The notes beneath the pieces were generated by a model. It was given only the letters and a program-made list of their open reading frames with translations. It searched no databases and had not been told where the DNA came from. From assembly GCA_945643635.1 (NCBI GenBank), contig CALZFC010000043.1:1071501-1135500 (forward strand): a DNA stretch of 64,000 nt, in the 5' to 3' direction. Source of the stretch: Allodiplogaster sudhausi (Eukaryota; Nematoda; Chromadorea; Rhabditida; Diplogasteridae). Made by a program: the position numbers and the translations under genes. This document shows positions 52,745-63,684 of the stretch, piece after piece (the stretch's first letter is position 1; the number at the start of each line of letters is the position of its first letter).

Positions 52745-52755
52745 TTACTTTGCAG
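52745..52755 (+). promoter_or_regulatory. Acceptor 2 nt before the SETD3 ATG (candidate trans-splice site)
   Basis: TTACTTTGCAG followed by TG and the start codon; a strong 3' splice site without an identified upstream exon. Confidence 0.4.
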
Positions 52756-52757
52756 TG

Positions 52758-55019
52758 ATGGGCAGCAGTAAAACACAGACGACGGAGTCCGCATCCGCTG
52801 GCGAGGCAGAACAAGAGATGGTGAGAGAACCCGTGCTTTCCACTATCCACTTTAGGATTTCTGTAGATTATAAGATCCCTCTAATGCTATGGCTTACAGA
52901 GGGAAATTGTTGGAGACTTGTTGTGCAATGTCTTCGACAAGGTTGGCGATCGAAATCCAACGAATATGTGGAAAGAGCACGTCCTCATCCGCTCCAAACT
53001 CGATCGAGTCTCCGCCATTCAAGAGTCGCTCGGCGACACCGACAGGAAGATTTCCTTGAAAAGGTACTTATCACTAGATTTTATTCAGAAGCCAAGGTTA
53101 TGTTTATTCACGCGAATGGACTATTTTCCAGAGGAGAACATGCTCTTCAAGATTTTTTGGAGTGGAGCACTCGCCGGGGCGTTCAGATTGACGGTGTTAC
53201 AGTTGCTGAGGATATAGGCATGGCCGTTACAAGCTTCAGACTACGCGTCCGATTCAAAAAGGAGAAGTAAAATTTGTTTGTTTGTTTGTTTTTAATTGTA
53301 TATTTTTTAACCAATAACCCGAGAACATTCATTTTGAGCTATCGTTATAGATTTGGGCTGTATTTTCAGCAGCTGGTTGTTGTTCCGAGGCGTGCTATTC
53401 TCAGCTTAGATGGGGCGAGAAGATCGGCGCATTTAAAGTGAGCGAGAATTTGTGCATTTCTTCACATTTTCTGGTTCTTTAGGAAACTCTTCGCGAAAGA
53501 TCACATGCTATCGAAGATGGACAATGTGGCCTTGGCCATTGCGTTGTGCTGCTTGCAAATTCAAGAAGACAATTTATGGATGCCATATTTGGACATTCTG
53601 CCATCCAATTTCGAGACTCCTCTGTATTACTCCACTGAGCAAATGCAAGTGAGGAAGACTTGCAGTGCTTCCATTCTTTGTTGTGTTGTCTCATCCAACA
53701 TCTTCGAAGGAGTTGCGTCCTTCTCCGGCCTACGAAGATGTGCTGAATCATTATCGTTCAGTGGCGCGCCAGTTTTGCTACTACTTCTCAGTCATCGACG
53801 AGAACAACCGATTCGATGCACTCAAGAAGGTTTCGTACCCATCGGCTTATATTCCAGATGTAGATGTAGTGTTGTTTTCGTATGCAGGAAGAGCGTGTGG
53901 GTCGGGAGACGCCCCCTCTCTATGGAACTCCCTTTTCTGTCGCTAACTTCACCTTCTCTCTGTACAAGTGGGCAGTCTGCTGTGTCACAACTCGGATCAA
54001 CCAGATCCCCTCTGAGAAAGATCGAGATGGAAACGTAGTCAAACAGGTGCACCATTTCTTCCCTTTTCTTGAATCAACTATAGCCTTTGCATAAACTTTT
54101 GTCTTAAGATTCCCTGCTTAATCCCGATGCTCGACTTCGCGAATCACATGTTCTTCGACAGATTTGACATGCCCCCAGGGTTCGCAGACTCGGAAGATTG
54201 CGCCGTGCTTCCTGCCAGTTGTGATCTCGCTGAGGGAGAGGTCGGGCCATTCTTTCACTTTTATTCTCTCTTGAGTTTTAATTTACTACCTTGAGACACT
54301 TTTTTAGGATGTGAATATTCAATACGGATTAAGAACAACCGGAGACTTCTTGCTCCACAATGCATTTTCTCCAGATCCCAACCCATATAACAAGTACCGC
54401 CTTCGCATTGGTCGGATATTTTGCTGACACATGATGGTTATCGAAATTATTTCTGGTAGTTTTTAGGGTTACCGAAGACTGATAAATTCTTCGCAGAACG
54501 GGTTGCAAATCTAAAAGAGGTAGGTTCTATACTTAGAAAGTTTCTAATTACGGCTGATCATTTCTCCCCGAATAGTCGAAGAAATAACGGCAACAGTTCT
54601 TCTTTAGATTGGTTTCGGCGGCAACTCTGCCATCTACGTCATGGACATCATAGACGGGAAGAGTCGCGGACTTCCCCCCTTCCCCGAGCCACTTCTTCAC
54701 TTTGCTCGTGTCTTTGTGGCTAATCCTCCGACTGAGCAGAACATTGCTTCAGAGGAAACACACAAAAAAGTAAGCTCTATGTGTGGCAAAATCCAAAGTA
54801 CGGTCTATATGCATATTTTGTAATCGTGCGATGAATGTCATTAAATTATGTTCTAAGGCCATTGACTTCTTGCTTGGCCGCTTCACTCTTCTGATGCGGA
54901 GTTATGAGCAGAAAGAGGAAGTGAAAACTGGAAATGTCGCCATTCTTCTAAAGCAAGAAAAGGAAATCCTCTCCCAAGCTGTCGCTCACTGCGAGCAGCT
55001 GAAACTAGGAAAGTGCTAG
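52758..55019 (+). CDS. SETD3: SETD3-like actin-histidine N-methyltransferase
   Basis: This SET/Rubisco-LSMT domain enzyme has a vertebrate homologue that methylates a histidine of actin. Exons include 52758-52820, 52900-53062, 53132-53246, 53370-53437, 53483-53648, 53710-53829, 53888-54046, 54109-54240, 54308-54410 and further exons to 55019, all in frame. Family blocks visible are MDNVALAIALCCLQIQED, WMPYLDILPSNFETPLYY, YRSVARQFCYYFSVI, KWAVCCVTTRINQIPSE, and LIPMLDFANH with the Asn-His of the catalytic pocket. The motif INIQYGLRTTGDFLLHNAF retains the conserved Tyr. A C-terminal Rubisco-LSMT-like helical substrate domain ends QLKLGKC. It is shorter than human SETD3, lacking the long acidic tail. 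Confidence 0.9.
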
Positions 55020-55681
55020 AATTCGTTTGCTTCAGCTTCGTATTTTTGTCATCTTTATGACATGTTTGTATACTGAGTGCTTGATTCTTTCTTTGATTCT
55101 TCTGCTTACCTAATCGTTGCTTTATTAAGACGTGTAGAGCAATTTCATTGTTTCTATGGCATGTTTGACCGGTTGAAGTATACTGTGCCATATTTCTTAG
55201 TTGCTTGTTTTTACAAAAGAAAAAGAAGTAGCACACTTTTCGTAATGAACTGTTCTTTATCCCCACTGTCACCCAACACAAACACGGCGCATGTGCGGAG
55301 CAGCATCAGACTTTTTTTTTGGTTTTCTAGGATTCCGTGGTTCTTTAAAAAAAAATGTCGCTGGTGGAGGACGTAGCTGTGTGAATACAAATTGGCAAAT
55401 GCCCTGGAGACAAATTAGCGACGGGGTGAGAAATATTTTGTTTTCCTGCAGAGTGAACTTGTTATTGGACATTTTTGGAGGGGTGTACTGTTTGAACTTT
55501 TTTCTTCTGAAAATGAGTGGAGCAAATAAGTAATAGTGTGAGTTTGTAGTACGGTAACTATGAAAATTGAACTACTCAACGGCTCAAGTATACAGCTCTT
55601 ATTCAACATTGTACCCCATTTCATTCCTTCCATTTTTTTTTCGCTTGGGAGTAAATTTCAAACTGCAACTACGCCTTTCAG
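55020..55681 (+). promoter_or_regulatory. SETD3-RPRD1 intergenic, ending in an acceptor abutting the RPRD1 ATG
   Basis: 662 bp without a recognised gene. The last bases, ACGCCTTTCAG, form a consensus 3' splice site and the next base is the A of the RPRD1 start codon. This is a candidate spliced-leader acceptor. Confidence 0.45.
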
Positions 55682-57405
55682 ATGAGTGTTTTGAGCGAGC
55701 AAAAGATCCACGAGAGGCTATCGTCGCTGACGGGCGCAGCAGATTCCATACAGACGAATGCCCAGTGGCTCCTCCACCATTGCAAGCCAGCCACCGTTGA
55801 AATCATCGCCGATGCTTGGCTCAAAGTTTGCCTTTTTAATTAAAAAACCGATTTTAGTGTGCTGACTTATACACTTGGACTCTGCTCTTGACGTCATTTC
55901 AGGAGATCAGTCGTGAGCCTGCCTCCAGTAAAATGGTCGCCTTACTTTATCTCGCTAATGATGTCATTCAAAATGGCAGGAAAAACTTGCCGGAAATCAG
56001 CAGGAAATTCTTACCAGTTCTCGAAACCGCCTACAGGTTTCAGTTCTTTCGCTACTTGATATCTATTTTTTCGCAGTGATCATTCACGCAATCATTTCAT
56101 TCATTTCTTCGATAGGGCATTAGGTAAGGTGTAGTTTAAACAGATTTGAACGAGAGGAATAGCATGTTGATCTGGGTAGCCTTCTTGCATGTATTCTCAA
56201 TATGGTGAGAACAGTATGTTTAGTTGCCGTTTGGATATCAAAACAGAAGGTGATTCAAGGAAAGAGGGACAGAGTAATAGGATATAAAGGTGTTGCGGGA
56301 TGGGAGCTTTGCTTGCTGTTGATATATCCATATTCATGAAAGGATTTTTTCAGGTGTATTCGAAAGAAACCACATGACAATTCGGTAATGGAATGCATTC
56401 GGCGGCTCATTGATGTGTGGGAATCGCGAAGTATTTTCAATCAAGCTCAGCTTACTAAGTTAGAGGTCAGTGTATATTTTTTTTTTCACAATTTCTAGCC
56501 AATTGACAAAATTCCATGTGTGAAAACTCCAACTTCAAGGAACATTTTAACAGACAGCAGCAGGCATGAAGAAAAAGCCAATTCCTGACAGTTCGGATCC
56601 CCTTCAACCAGCAACCCCAAGAGCTGAATTTGTAAGTCGTCCGAATTTTAAATACTTAACTCTTAAATTGGGATTCTGATCCTTGTGATTTACAGGGGCT
56701 AGAGAAGGTGGAAGAACTTGAAAAGAAAACTCGGGAGATTGTAAGTTTGTTACATAAATTGGAAGACGCTCCCTCATGCGATGAAGTGATAAGGTGTGTT
56801 CTTCTGCTTTTTGCCTGGACTTGATGTGGAAATGTACTTGTGCAGGGGCCGCATAGCCTCGTTCCCCGAGAGCACCGCGAACACTTCGTTTCTCTGCGCC
56901 GTGAAGAATGAGAGCGATGCTCGAGCTATACTCAAGAAGACGGAGGAAGCCGGTCCCATCTGCAAGGCCTACTGTGATAGTCTCGCTACTGAGGTGTTAC
57001 TCTTCGGTCTTTAGTCATTGGTTTTAAACTGTAAGGCTCTCATTTATATCCTAATCTAAACAGCCCATGAATCTTCGTGCCATTGCACATTTCTTATAGG
57101 TAATGGATCGAAGAAGCCTTCAAAACCACCTTGCTGAATTGGTGGAGGCGGTCAAGCTTGTTGCCGCAAACAATTCCCAATTAATTGAAGGTCTTCACAA
57201 AACTGAAGACCACGTGCGCAAAAGCATCAAAGAGGTTCCACTGTAATTTATTTCCGCTGATAACCAGACCCGTCGTATATGAAACAGGCTAAATGAGAAT
57301 AAAAATTTGAAGGTACAAACGGCGTACGAGTCCTTGCCTGATTTGAATGAAATGGAGATGGATGCTGGCCCTCTGCCATCGTTAGGAGAGCTGTTCAACG
57401 ATTAG
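55682..57405 (+). CDS. RPRD1B: RPRD1 (CTD-interacting domain protein)
   Basis: RPRD1A/B proteins bind the phosphorylated RNA polymerase II C-terminal domain and recruit the phosphatase RPAP2. The N-terminal CID reads MSVLSEQKIHERLSSLTGAA, then WLLHHCKPATVEIIADAWLK, then MVALLYLANDVIQNGRKNLP and RRLIDVWESRSIF. A linker (KPIPDSSDPLQPATP) and coiled coil follow (EELEKKTREIVSLLHKLED). The C-terminal region reads RRSLQNHLAELVEAVKLV, and the family tail is GPLPSLGELFND. One intron, 56,034 to about 56,353, is needed to keep frame and removes roughly six residues relative to human. An exon-like piece inside it (SDHSRNHF) was rejected on phase. The A and B paralogues cannot be separated here. Confidence 0.9.
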
Positions 57406-57477
57406 AAGATATTAATCATCGTCTTTGATCTTTGAGGCTTTTAGTTTGTAGTCACATGGTGAAGATATCTTTAATTT

Positions 57478-57547
57478 TTAGAAGATGTATTTGGAATTAG
57501 GGCGATAGGAATATTCCTATCGCCCTAATTCCAAATACATCTTCTAA
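57478..57547. repeat. Perfect 70 bp palindrome without spacer
   Basis: Two 35 bp arms meet at AGGAATATTCCT with no loop and no mismatch seen. It sits about 70 bp after the RPRD1 stop codon, in the RPRD1-DRG2 intergenic region, and could be transcribed as a hairpin in the RPRD1 3'UTR. Confidence 0.9.
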
Positions 57548-57952
57548 GAATTCTTCATTGTTGTTATTTTTTTTAATCGGCTTTGCGATATACATTAAAA
57601 AATGTATCGATATGTTCAGGAGTTTAATATTGCAAGTGGCAGTTTTGTACGTAGACTCGTATTTCCGTCAATTTGTTGAAAATTTTCGAAACGATTAGTT
57701 GTGACATTTATGCATATATTCCGTCGCTTTATTTAAAAGGATGGGTTGGTCATCGCCGTTTTTGCTGTTATTTTTTTAATATCTTTTATCCATTGCCAGA
57801 CGGATGAAAATGCTTTCTGATTTTTTTCATTTGTTTGAAAGTAAATGATTATGCTGCTACCGTAGGAGCTTATTTTGTATTGAATAATACGGGTTTATTC
57901 TCTCGAAATACCTTCCTGCGATCTTGGAGTCTCCAAGCTCAGTGAAAAGTGT

Positions 57953-57963
57953 TGACTTTGCAG
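57953..57963 (+). promoter_or_regulatory. Acceptor abutting the DRG2 ATG (candidate trans-splice site)
   Basis: TGACTTTGCAG is followed immediately by the DRG2 start codon. No upstream coding exon is visible in the 558 bp back to RPRD1. Confidence 0.45.
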
Positions 57964-58224
57964 ATGGGGATCGTTGAAAAGATACAAGAGATCGAGCGGG
58001 AGATGGCTCGCACCCAGAAGAACAAAGCTACGGAGTACCATCTCGGTCTGCTCAAGGTTATCCTGTCTGTCGTCTTTTGTTAGTGTTGTAAATGCAGTAC
58101 CGATTTACAGGCTAAACTCGCGAAGCTGAGACAACAGCTCCTTGAGCCGACGGGGAAGGGAGGAGCGAAAGGAGAAGGATTCGATGTTATGAAGAGTGGA
58201 GATGCTCGAGTTGCTATGGTTCGC

Positions 58225-58275
<51 letters not shown>

Positions 58276-58394
58276 TCAGTCTCTCTCTGTGTCTCTCTTT
58301 TTTCTCTCTCTCTCATTTGCTCTCTCTCAATATCTCTCTCTCTCTCTCCCTCTCTCTCTCTCTGTCTCTCTCTCTCTCTGTCTCTCTCTCTCTG

Positions 58395-58425
<31 letters not shown>

Positions 58426-58520
58426 GTCTCTCTCTCTCTCAGTCTCTCTCTGTGTCTCTCTTTTTTCTCTCTCTCTCATTTGCTCTCTCTCAATATCTCT
58501 CTCTCTCTCCCTCTCTCTCT

Positions 58521-58565
<45 letters not shown>

Positions 58566-59301
58566 CTCTTTCTCTCCTTTCTCTATCAGTGCTGAAATAG
58601 TGCCTGTCTCTGAGCCTGGGCCGTGGGGTCACATTGTGAAAATTGATAAACCCGGGGGTTATAGAGGGAAAAATGGCCAACCCGGGGGGCGACAAAGTGT
58701 TCCGCGCCGAGGGGTTACAACCCTGTCATGGGTCAGGCTATTTCAACTCTGCTCTCTATCTCGAATCCTCAGGTAGGATTTCCTTCGGTCGGTAAGTCGA
58801 CTCTTCTGAATACGATGACGAAGACAGTAAGCGAGGCCGCATCCTACGAGTTTACAACTCTCACATGCATCCCTGGAGTTATCCAACACGAAGGGGCGAA
58901 CATCCAACTGCTCGACTTGCCAGGGATCATCGAGGGAGCTGCTCAGGGAAAGGGAAGAGGCAGACAGGTTTCTCTTTTTCTACTCCTCCTCTCTCTGCTT
59001 AGGGAAAGGGAGGGGCAGATAGCTTTCTCTCTTCCTGCTCCTCCCCTCTCTCTCTCTCACTCTCTGCTTTCTCTCTTCCTGCTCCTCCCCTCTCTCTCTC
59101 TCTCACTCTCTGCTTTCTCTCTTCCTGCTCCTCCCCTCTCTCTCTCTCACTCTCTGCTTTCTCTCTTCCTGCTCCTCCCCTCTCTCTCTCACTCTCTGCT
59201 TTCTCTCAGCCTGCTCCTCCCCTCTCTCTCTCACTCTCTGCTGTCTCTCTACCTGCTCCTCCCCTCTCTCTCTCTCTCACTCTCTGCTTTCTCTATTCCT
59301 G

Positions 59302-59338
<37 letters not shown>

Positions 59339-60619
59339 TTGCTTTCTCTCTTCCTGCTCCTCCCCTCTCTCTCTCACTCTGCTTTCTCTCTTCCTGCTCC
59401 TCCCCTCTCTCTCTCTCTCACTCTCTGCTTTCTCTCTTCCTGCTCCTCCCCTCTCTCTCACTCTCTGCTTTCTCTCTTCCTGCTCCTCCCCTCTCTCTCT
59501 CACTCTCTGCTTTCTCTCTTCCTACTCCTCCCCTCTCTCTCTCACTCTTTGCTTTCTCTCTTCCTGCTCCTCCCCTCTCTCTCTCTCACTCTTTGCTTTC
59601 TCTCTTCCTGCTCCTCCCCTCACTCTCTCACTCTCTGCTTTCTCTCTTCCTGCTCCTCCCCTCTCTCTCTCACACTCTCTTCTTTCTCTCTTTCTGCTCC
59701 TCTCTCTCTCTCTCTCTCTCTCTGTGCTATCTTGAGTCTTCGAGGTGATCGCCGTAGCGAAGACAGCCGATCTGATTCTCATGATGCTTGACGCAGGGAA
59801 GGGGGAGCAGCAGAAGGCTCTTCTAGAGCAGGAACTCGAGAGTGTCGGTATCCGACTCAACAAACGACCTCCCAACATCTACATTAAACCGAAGAAGGTT
59901 TTATCTTTTTCAACTTCCTCGGCACGGTTTCAGTCAGAGAAGTTTACAATTCAGGTGGGTGGAGTGAAGTTCACTCACACGGTTCCCCTTACTCACTGCA
60001 ATGAGAAGCTGATTATGACTGTCCTTCACGAGTACAAGATGTTTAATGCCGATGTTGTCTTCAGAGAGGATGCCACGTTAGAGTTTTCATTCTTAGGAAT
60101 GCAGATGTTTTTGTGAAGGGAAGGTGGGTGCTCATTTACAGGATCGACGAGTTTATTGACGTGATTCTAGGGAACCGAGTCTACCTAACTTGTCTCTACG
60201 TCTACAACAAGATTGATCAGATTTCCATTGAGGAAGTGGACCGGCTTGCCAGGTTGGCATTGGTGGATGATTGGGCGGGCTGAGTGGTGTCTCTGAACAG
60301 GAAGCCGCATCACGTGGTGATCTCGTGCGAGATGAACATGAATCTGGACTACTTGCTGGAGATGGTGTGGGAGTACTTGGCTCTGCTACGAGTGTACACG
60401 AAGAAACCAGGAAATGCACCAGACATCGGGGCAGAGGACGGGATCATCTTGAGAAGGGGAGCGACTGTCGAACACACTTGCCATGCTCTCCATCGAACTC
60501 TTGCCTCCCAGTTTAAGTATGCCATTGCTTGGGGAACTTCCACCAAGTTCTCCCCGCAAAGAGTCGGCATTCATCACAAGTTAGATCACGAAGATGTCAT
60601 TCAAATTATGAAGAAGTAA
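57964..60619 (+). CDS. DRG2: Developmentally regulated GTP-binding protein 2
   Basis: DRG2 is an Obg/DRG-family GTPase acting with DFRP2/RWDD1 in translation-related control. Seven exons are exact: 57964-58056, 58111-58218, 58773-58967, 59745-59897, 59955-60076, 60142-60252 and 60301-60619. Features seen are [21 protein letters not shown]1 GFPSVGKST, the switch region [14 protein letters not shown]3 [36 protein letters not shown] and G4 YNKIDQIS. The C-terminal TGS domain spans [19 protein letters not shown] to [10 protein letters not shown]. The YIKPKK region and the [14 protein letters not shown] block fit DRG2, not DRG1. Two introns are unusually long because of a CT tract (58219-58772) and a minisatellite (58968-59744). 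Confidence 0.96.
58219..58595 (+). repeat. (CT)n microsatellite with an internal duplicated block, DRG2 intron 2
   Basis: Long CT runs contain a ~100 bp block (with TGTGTCTCTCTTTTTTCTC and CATTTGCTCTCTCTCAATA) present twice. Confidence 0.85.
58940..59700 (+). repeat. Minisatellite (about 42 bp unit) and duplicated exon 3 edge in DRG2
   Basis: About fifteen units of GCTTTCTCTCTTCCTGCTCC plus CT/CACTC runs fill intron 3. The first unit starts with a copy of the exon 3 end: AGGGAAAGGGAAGAGGCAGA with CAG|GT at 58950-58969 recurs near 59,000 as AGGGAAAGGGAGGGGCAGA with the GT donor changed to CT. Confidence 0.85.
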
Positions 60620-61142
60620 AACCAGTTCTTATGCATCTTGTTATTCGTTAAGTCATCTTGTTTGCTTCCTGTTTCCGAGATGGGTATCGGGGCCATAAAT
60701 TTATAAACTCTTGGCATCTCGTCTGACTGAAACTGAGCCGTTGGAATCGTACGAATTGCATACATTCTAAGATTGTTTGCGTTGCCTTGTTCCTGTAGTT
60801 GATTGGGACATCAAAGGAGAGAACGATGTTGACGCTTCTTGTTCATTTGCTGAGTGCGTCCTCCAACGTCGCTGCTCATCTCGTCTCTCCGTCCTTCATT
60901 CCTGCACAGAATGAAGTTTTAGCTCACTTATTCTTTTTTCTTGTCAGTTTCTAGAATTGGTCTGTGCAACTTTTCAGCCTTTCACTGCATTCAGTGTTGT
61001 GCCTTACGTCGAAATGGAAGAACCACACGACTGTATTATTGAGCTCAGTGTTAGTCTTATTTTTGTTGGCATAATTGAATTTTCTGTTGAGTATTTGATG
61101 TCTCACTCTCTTGAATTCTTGCTTTGTCGGTATGTATGAATC

Positions 61143-62214
61143 ATGACACGAATTCATTCTGCCGCTCTCTTCCTTAATTTTTTCTCCATTGTCTATTGCA
61201 TTGGAATGTTTGTGATTGAGAGTACGAATCCGAACGGTCCATTAATTCCGTGTTCTACTCTGCCAGACGAGTTCGTGATCTGTGACAAAGTGCCGCAGAC
61301 TTCTCTGTCTTCTCTGCCCGCCACTGTCGCCGGCAACTCGAGTGTTCGTTTGTCTGTCTGAGAATAGCTGATAGAATCTGCTTGAGGGAGGAGTGTCCGG
61401 GACGTGTCCCCACTTCGGTGGCCAGAAATGGTCTGAGATTGCTTGGGTCAACGTGAGTTGTCGGGCCTTGCCCTGCCTCGAGTGCAGTGGCTCTCGTCAC
61501 TTCCAGCGACTTGCTCCCTGCATCAAGTTTCTTGCTTTTTCTGCTCGTAACATTGATCTCTTCCCTCCCTTCAGATACACTGGCCATTACTTCCTTTCTA
61601 CCCTTCTCTATTCCATCTTCATGGGTGTGCTGGCCGTGGACCGTTTCTGCCTTGGTTACTCTGCCATCGCCGTGGGCAAGCTCATGACGCTCGGAGGACT
61701 TGGCGTTTGGTTCCTTTTTGTTATATTTGTAGCTATCTCCCCTCTTATTCCGTTCAGCTATGACTTCATTTCATTCGCTTTCACATTTGCTTTAGGCGTC
61801 GTCCCATGGTAAATAAAGGCGTCCCATGGTAAATAAAGGCGTCCCATAAGTGACCCGAATAATTTTAGGCGTCCGATGCATTTATAGGCGTTCCATTAAA
61901 TAAAAAGATCCCAAATAAAAATTCTTTCTTTTAACATGAAATTCCTTTATTTTTACAATAGTGCAAGGTCGGAGATTTGATCGGACTCCCAAAATTTCAT
62001 CGGACGCCTGTATTTTCCACAGGACGCCTGTATTTTCCACTGGACGCCTATACATCGTTGGGACGCCTTTATTTATCGATGGGACGCCTATAATTCCATG
62101 TAAGTCCAACACTGAAATAGAGCCATTCTTTCCAGGTGGATCATAGATATATTTCTACTCGTCACTGGAAATTTAATGCCGGCGGATGAGTCGAATTGGG
62201 AGCCGTTCTATTGA
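61143..62214 (+). CDS. TM2D2: TM2 domain-containing protein 2
   Basis: TM2D proteins are small two-span membrane proteins linked to Notch/gamma-secretase biology. The start at 61143 gives a signal sequence ([20 protein letters not shown]). The luminal Cys region follows: [17 protein letters not shown], then [13 protein letters not shown] with CRALPCLEC. The exon junction at 61,535/61,575 regenerates CIKYTGHYF, as in human TM2D2. The TM2 domain reads [19 protein letters not shown], then [14 protein letters not shown]. The last exon, 62136-62214, reads [20 protein letters not shown] and ends WEPFY. Exon 3 is 61575-61709. Intron 3 (61710-62135) contains a foldback element. An upstream ATG at about 60,826 (MLTLLVHLLSASSNVAAHLV) could encode an alternative signal exon. 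Confidence 0.92.
61795..62090. mobile_element. Foldback element with GGCGTCC iterons
   Basis: The left arm has five GGCGTCC-type motifs (three GGCGTCCCAT, one GGCGTCCGAT, one GGCGTTCCAT), the first two in a 20 bp exact tandem with GGTAAATAAA. The right arm carries five inverted motifs (GGACGCCT). Outer ends are GGCGTCCCATGG and CGATGGGACGCC. No coding capacity was found. It lies in TM2D2 intron 3. Confidence 0.8.
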
Positions 62215-62508
62215 TTCTCGCAGACTTCTTTCTATATTTGCTCTGTCTATTATTATTTTGTGTTTTCGGGTCTGACATGTGTCCTTTTTTTCGGGTCATG
62301 CATATTCGATATGCTGTGTATGTTACAGATTGACACTGTAGTTTGTAAACTAAAATATAAAATTTTTTCACCAGTCAATCAATTGATTTTCTGGTGTCGA
62401 AAGCAGTACCATAAGTCGTGATATTATCGACTTTTTCTACCTTTTTGATATCAGTTGTATTTCAGATGACGAAGGGAGATTTATTTGGTTGCTTCAGTGG
62501 AGAGTGCG

Positions 62509-63129
62509 ATGATAGGCGGCCTCTTTGTTTACAACCACAAGGGGGAAACCTTGATCTGCCGTCTCTTCCGGGATGATATCACCAGAGACGCAGTAAACGC
62601 ATTCCGAGTCAATGTCATTCACGCTCGGCAGCAGGTTCAGCAGTGGTTGTCTTGCCCCACCCTGCCAGGAGCTTCAGCTGGGGTTGTCGTTACTCTTGCT
62701 ACACCATTCTGTTCTTAGGTGCGTAGTCCAGTGAACTTGATTGGTCGGACGTCCTTCGTGCACCGCCGGGCAGACGGAGTGTGGCTCGTTGCAGCCACTC
62801 GCCGGAATGCAAACGCAGCTGGGATGGTCGAAGTGCTCAGACGCATCTCCATCACCATGCAGTCATACTTCGGAAAACTCAACGAGGCTGGTTCATTTCA
62901 CCCAGAACTCCATAATTCTTTTCCTATTCTTTGCATTGAATCGATGGATATAATTGTGAGACTACCTTCAGGAGAACATCAGGAGTAACTTTGTGCTGAT
63001 CTATGAATTGCTGGACGAGCTCATCGACTTCGGTTATCCTCAGCTGACAGATGCAACGGTTCTCAAGACATACATCACGCAGAGTGGAGTCAAAGCAGCG
63101 ACTGAGGCCGAGCAGAAGCAGATCACTTC

Positions 63130-63167
<38 letters not shown>

Positions 63168-63600
63168 TCTTTATTTCTTCATCTCTTACTGGTCTGTTTC
63201 GTACAACAAAACTTTCGTCAGGTGACGGGCCAGATTAGTTGGCGTAGAGAGGGCATAAAATATCGTCGGAACGAACTATTCATTGATGTCGTCGAGAACG
63301 TCAATCTTCTCATGTCTGCTCAAGGTTGATTTATTCCGATCTTTTCGTATGTGATTACAACAACAAACCCCATACCGATTTGAATGTATCGACTGTGAAA
63401 TGTGATTAAGGGAGCGATGAATAGAGTGGAAATGCTGCCATTGCAGGACAAGTGCTGTCCGCGCACGTCTCTGGCCGTGTCTTGATGAAGTGTTTCTTGT
63501 CAGGAATGCCGGAGTGCAAGCTGGGAATCAATGACAAGGTGTCCCAGCGGGAGGCCACTGCTCGCACTCTCACCACGGGCATTGACGACTCATCGAAACA
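62509..63600 (+). CDS. AP2M1: AP-2 complex mu subunit, 5' part
   Basis: AP-2 mu recognises Yxx-phi cargo signals in clathrin-mediated endocytosis. Exons are 62509-62634, 62719 to about 62885, 62972-63133, 63222-63324 and 63447-63600. The longin-like N-terminal half reads [20 protein letters not shown], then [20 protein letters not shown], then [19 protein letters not shown] and [20 protein letters not shown]. The mu homology domain begins [14 protein letters not shown] and [13 protein letters not shown]. It stops at a CA|GTTATA donor in a DSSKQ context, where the vertebrate protein continues with the SIAIDD block. The rest must lie beyond the window, so this is a partial gene, not a truncation. 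Exon 2 to exon 3 joins best with a GC donor (GAG|GCTGGT). Confidence 0.93.
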
Positions 63601-63648
63601 GTTATAATTCCAGCCTTTTCACTCTCAATACTTTATGTGATATGGGTA

Positions 63649-63684
63649 CGTTGCTTAAAGGGTCAAAGTACCCTTTAAGCAACG
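63649..63684. repeat. 15 bp-arm hairpin in an AP2M1 intron
   Basis: CGTTGCTTAAAGGGT and its perfect inverse are separated by a 6 nt loop (CAAAGT). It lies just downstream of the last visible AP2M1 exon and may be the end of a small AT-rich element. Confidence 0.6.

Larger units (their letters stand above)
52163..52757. promoter_or_regulatory. Divergent intergenic region, ubinuclein and SETD3
   Basis: These 595 AT-rich bp separate two divergently transcribed genes and should hold both promoters. No clear TATA element was found. Both edges carry splice-acceptor sequences (CAATTCTCAG next to the ubinuclein ATG; TTACTTTGCAG two nt before the SETD3 ATG). Confidence 0.4.

Noticed and set aside
56075..56122. 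Extra RPRD1 exon (SDHSRNHFIHFFDR)
   Set aside because: Its exit phase does not match the next conserved exon; skipping it joins the CID in frame.
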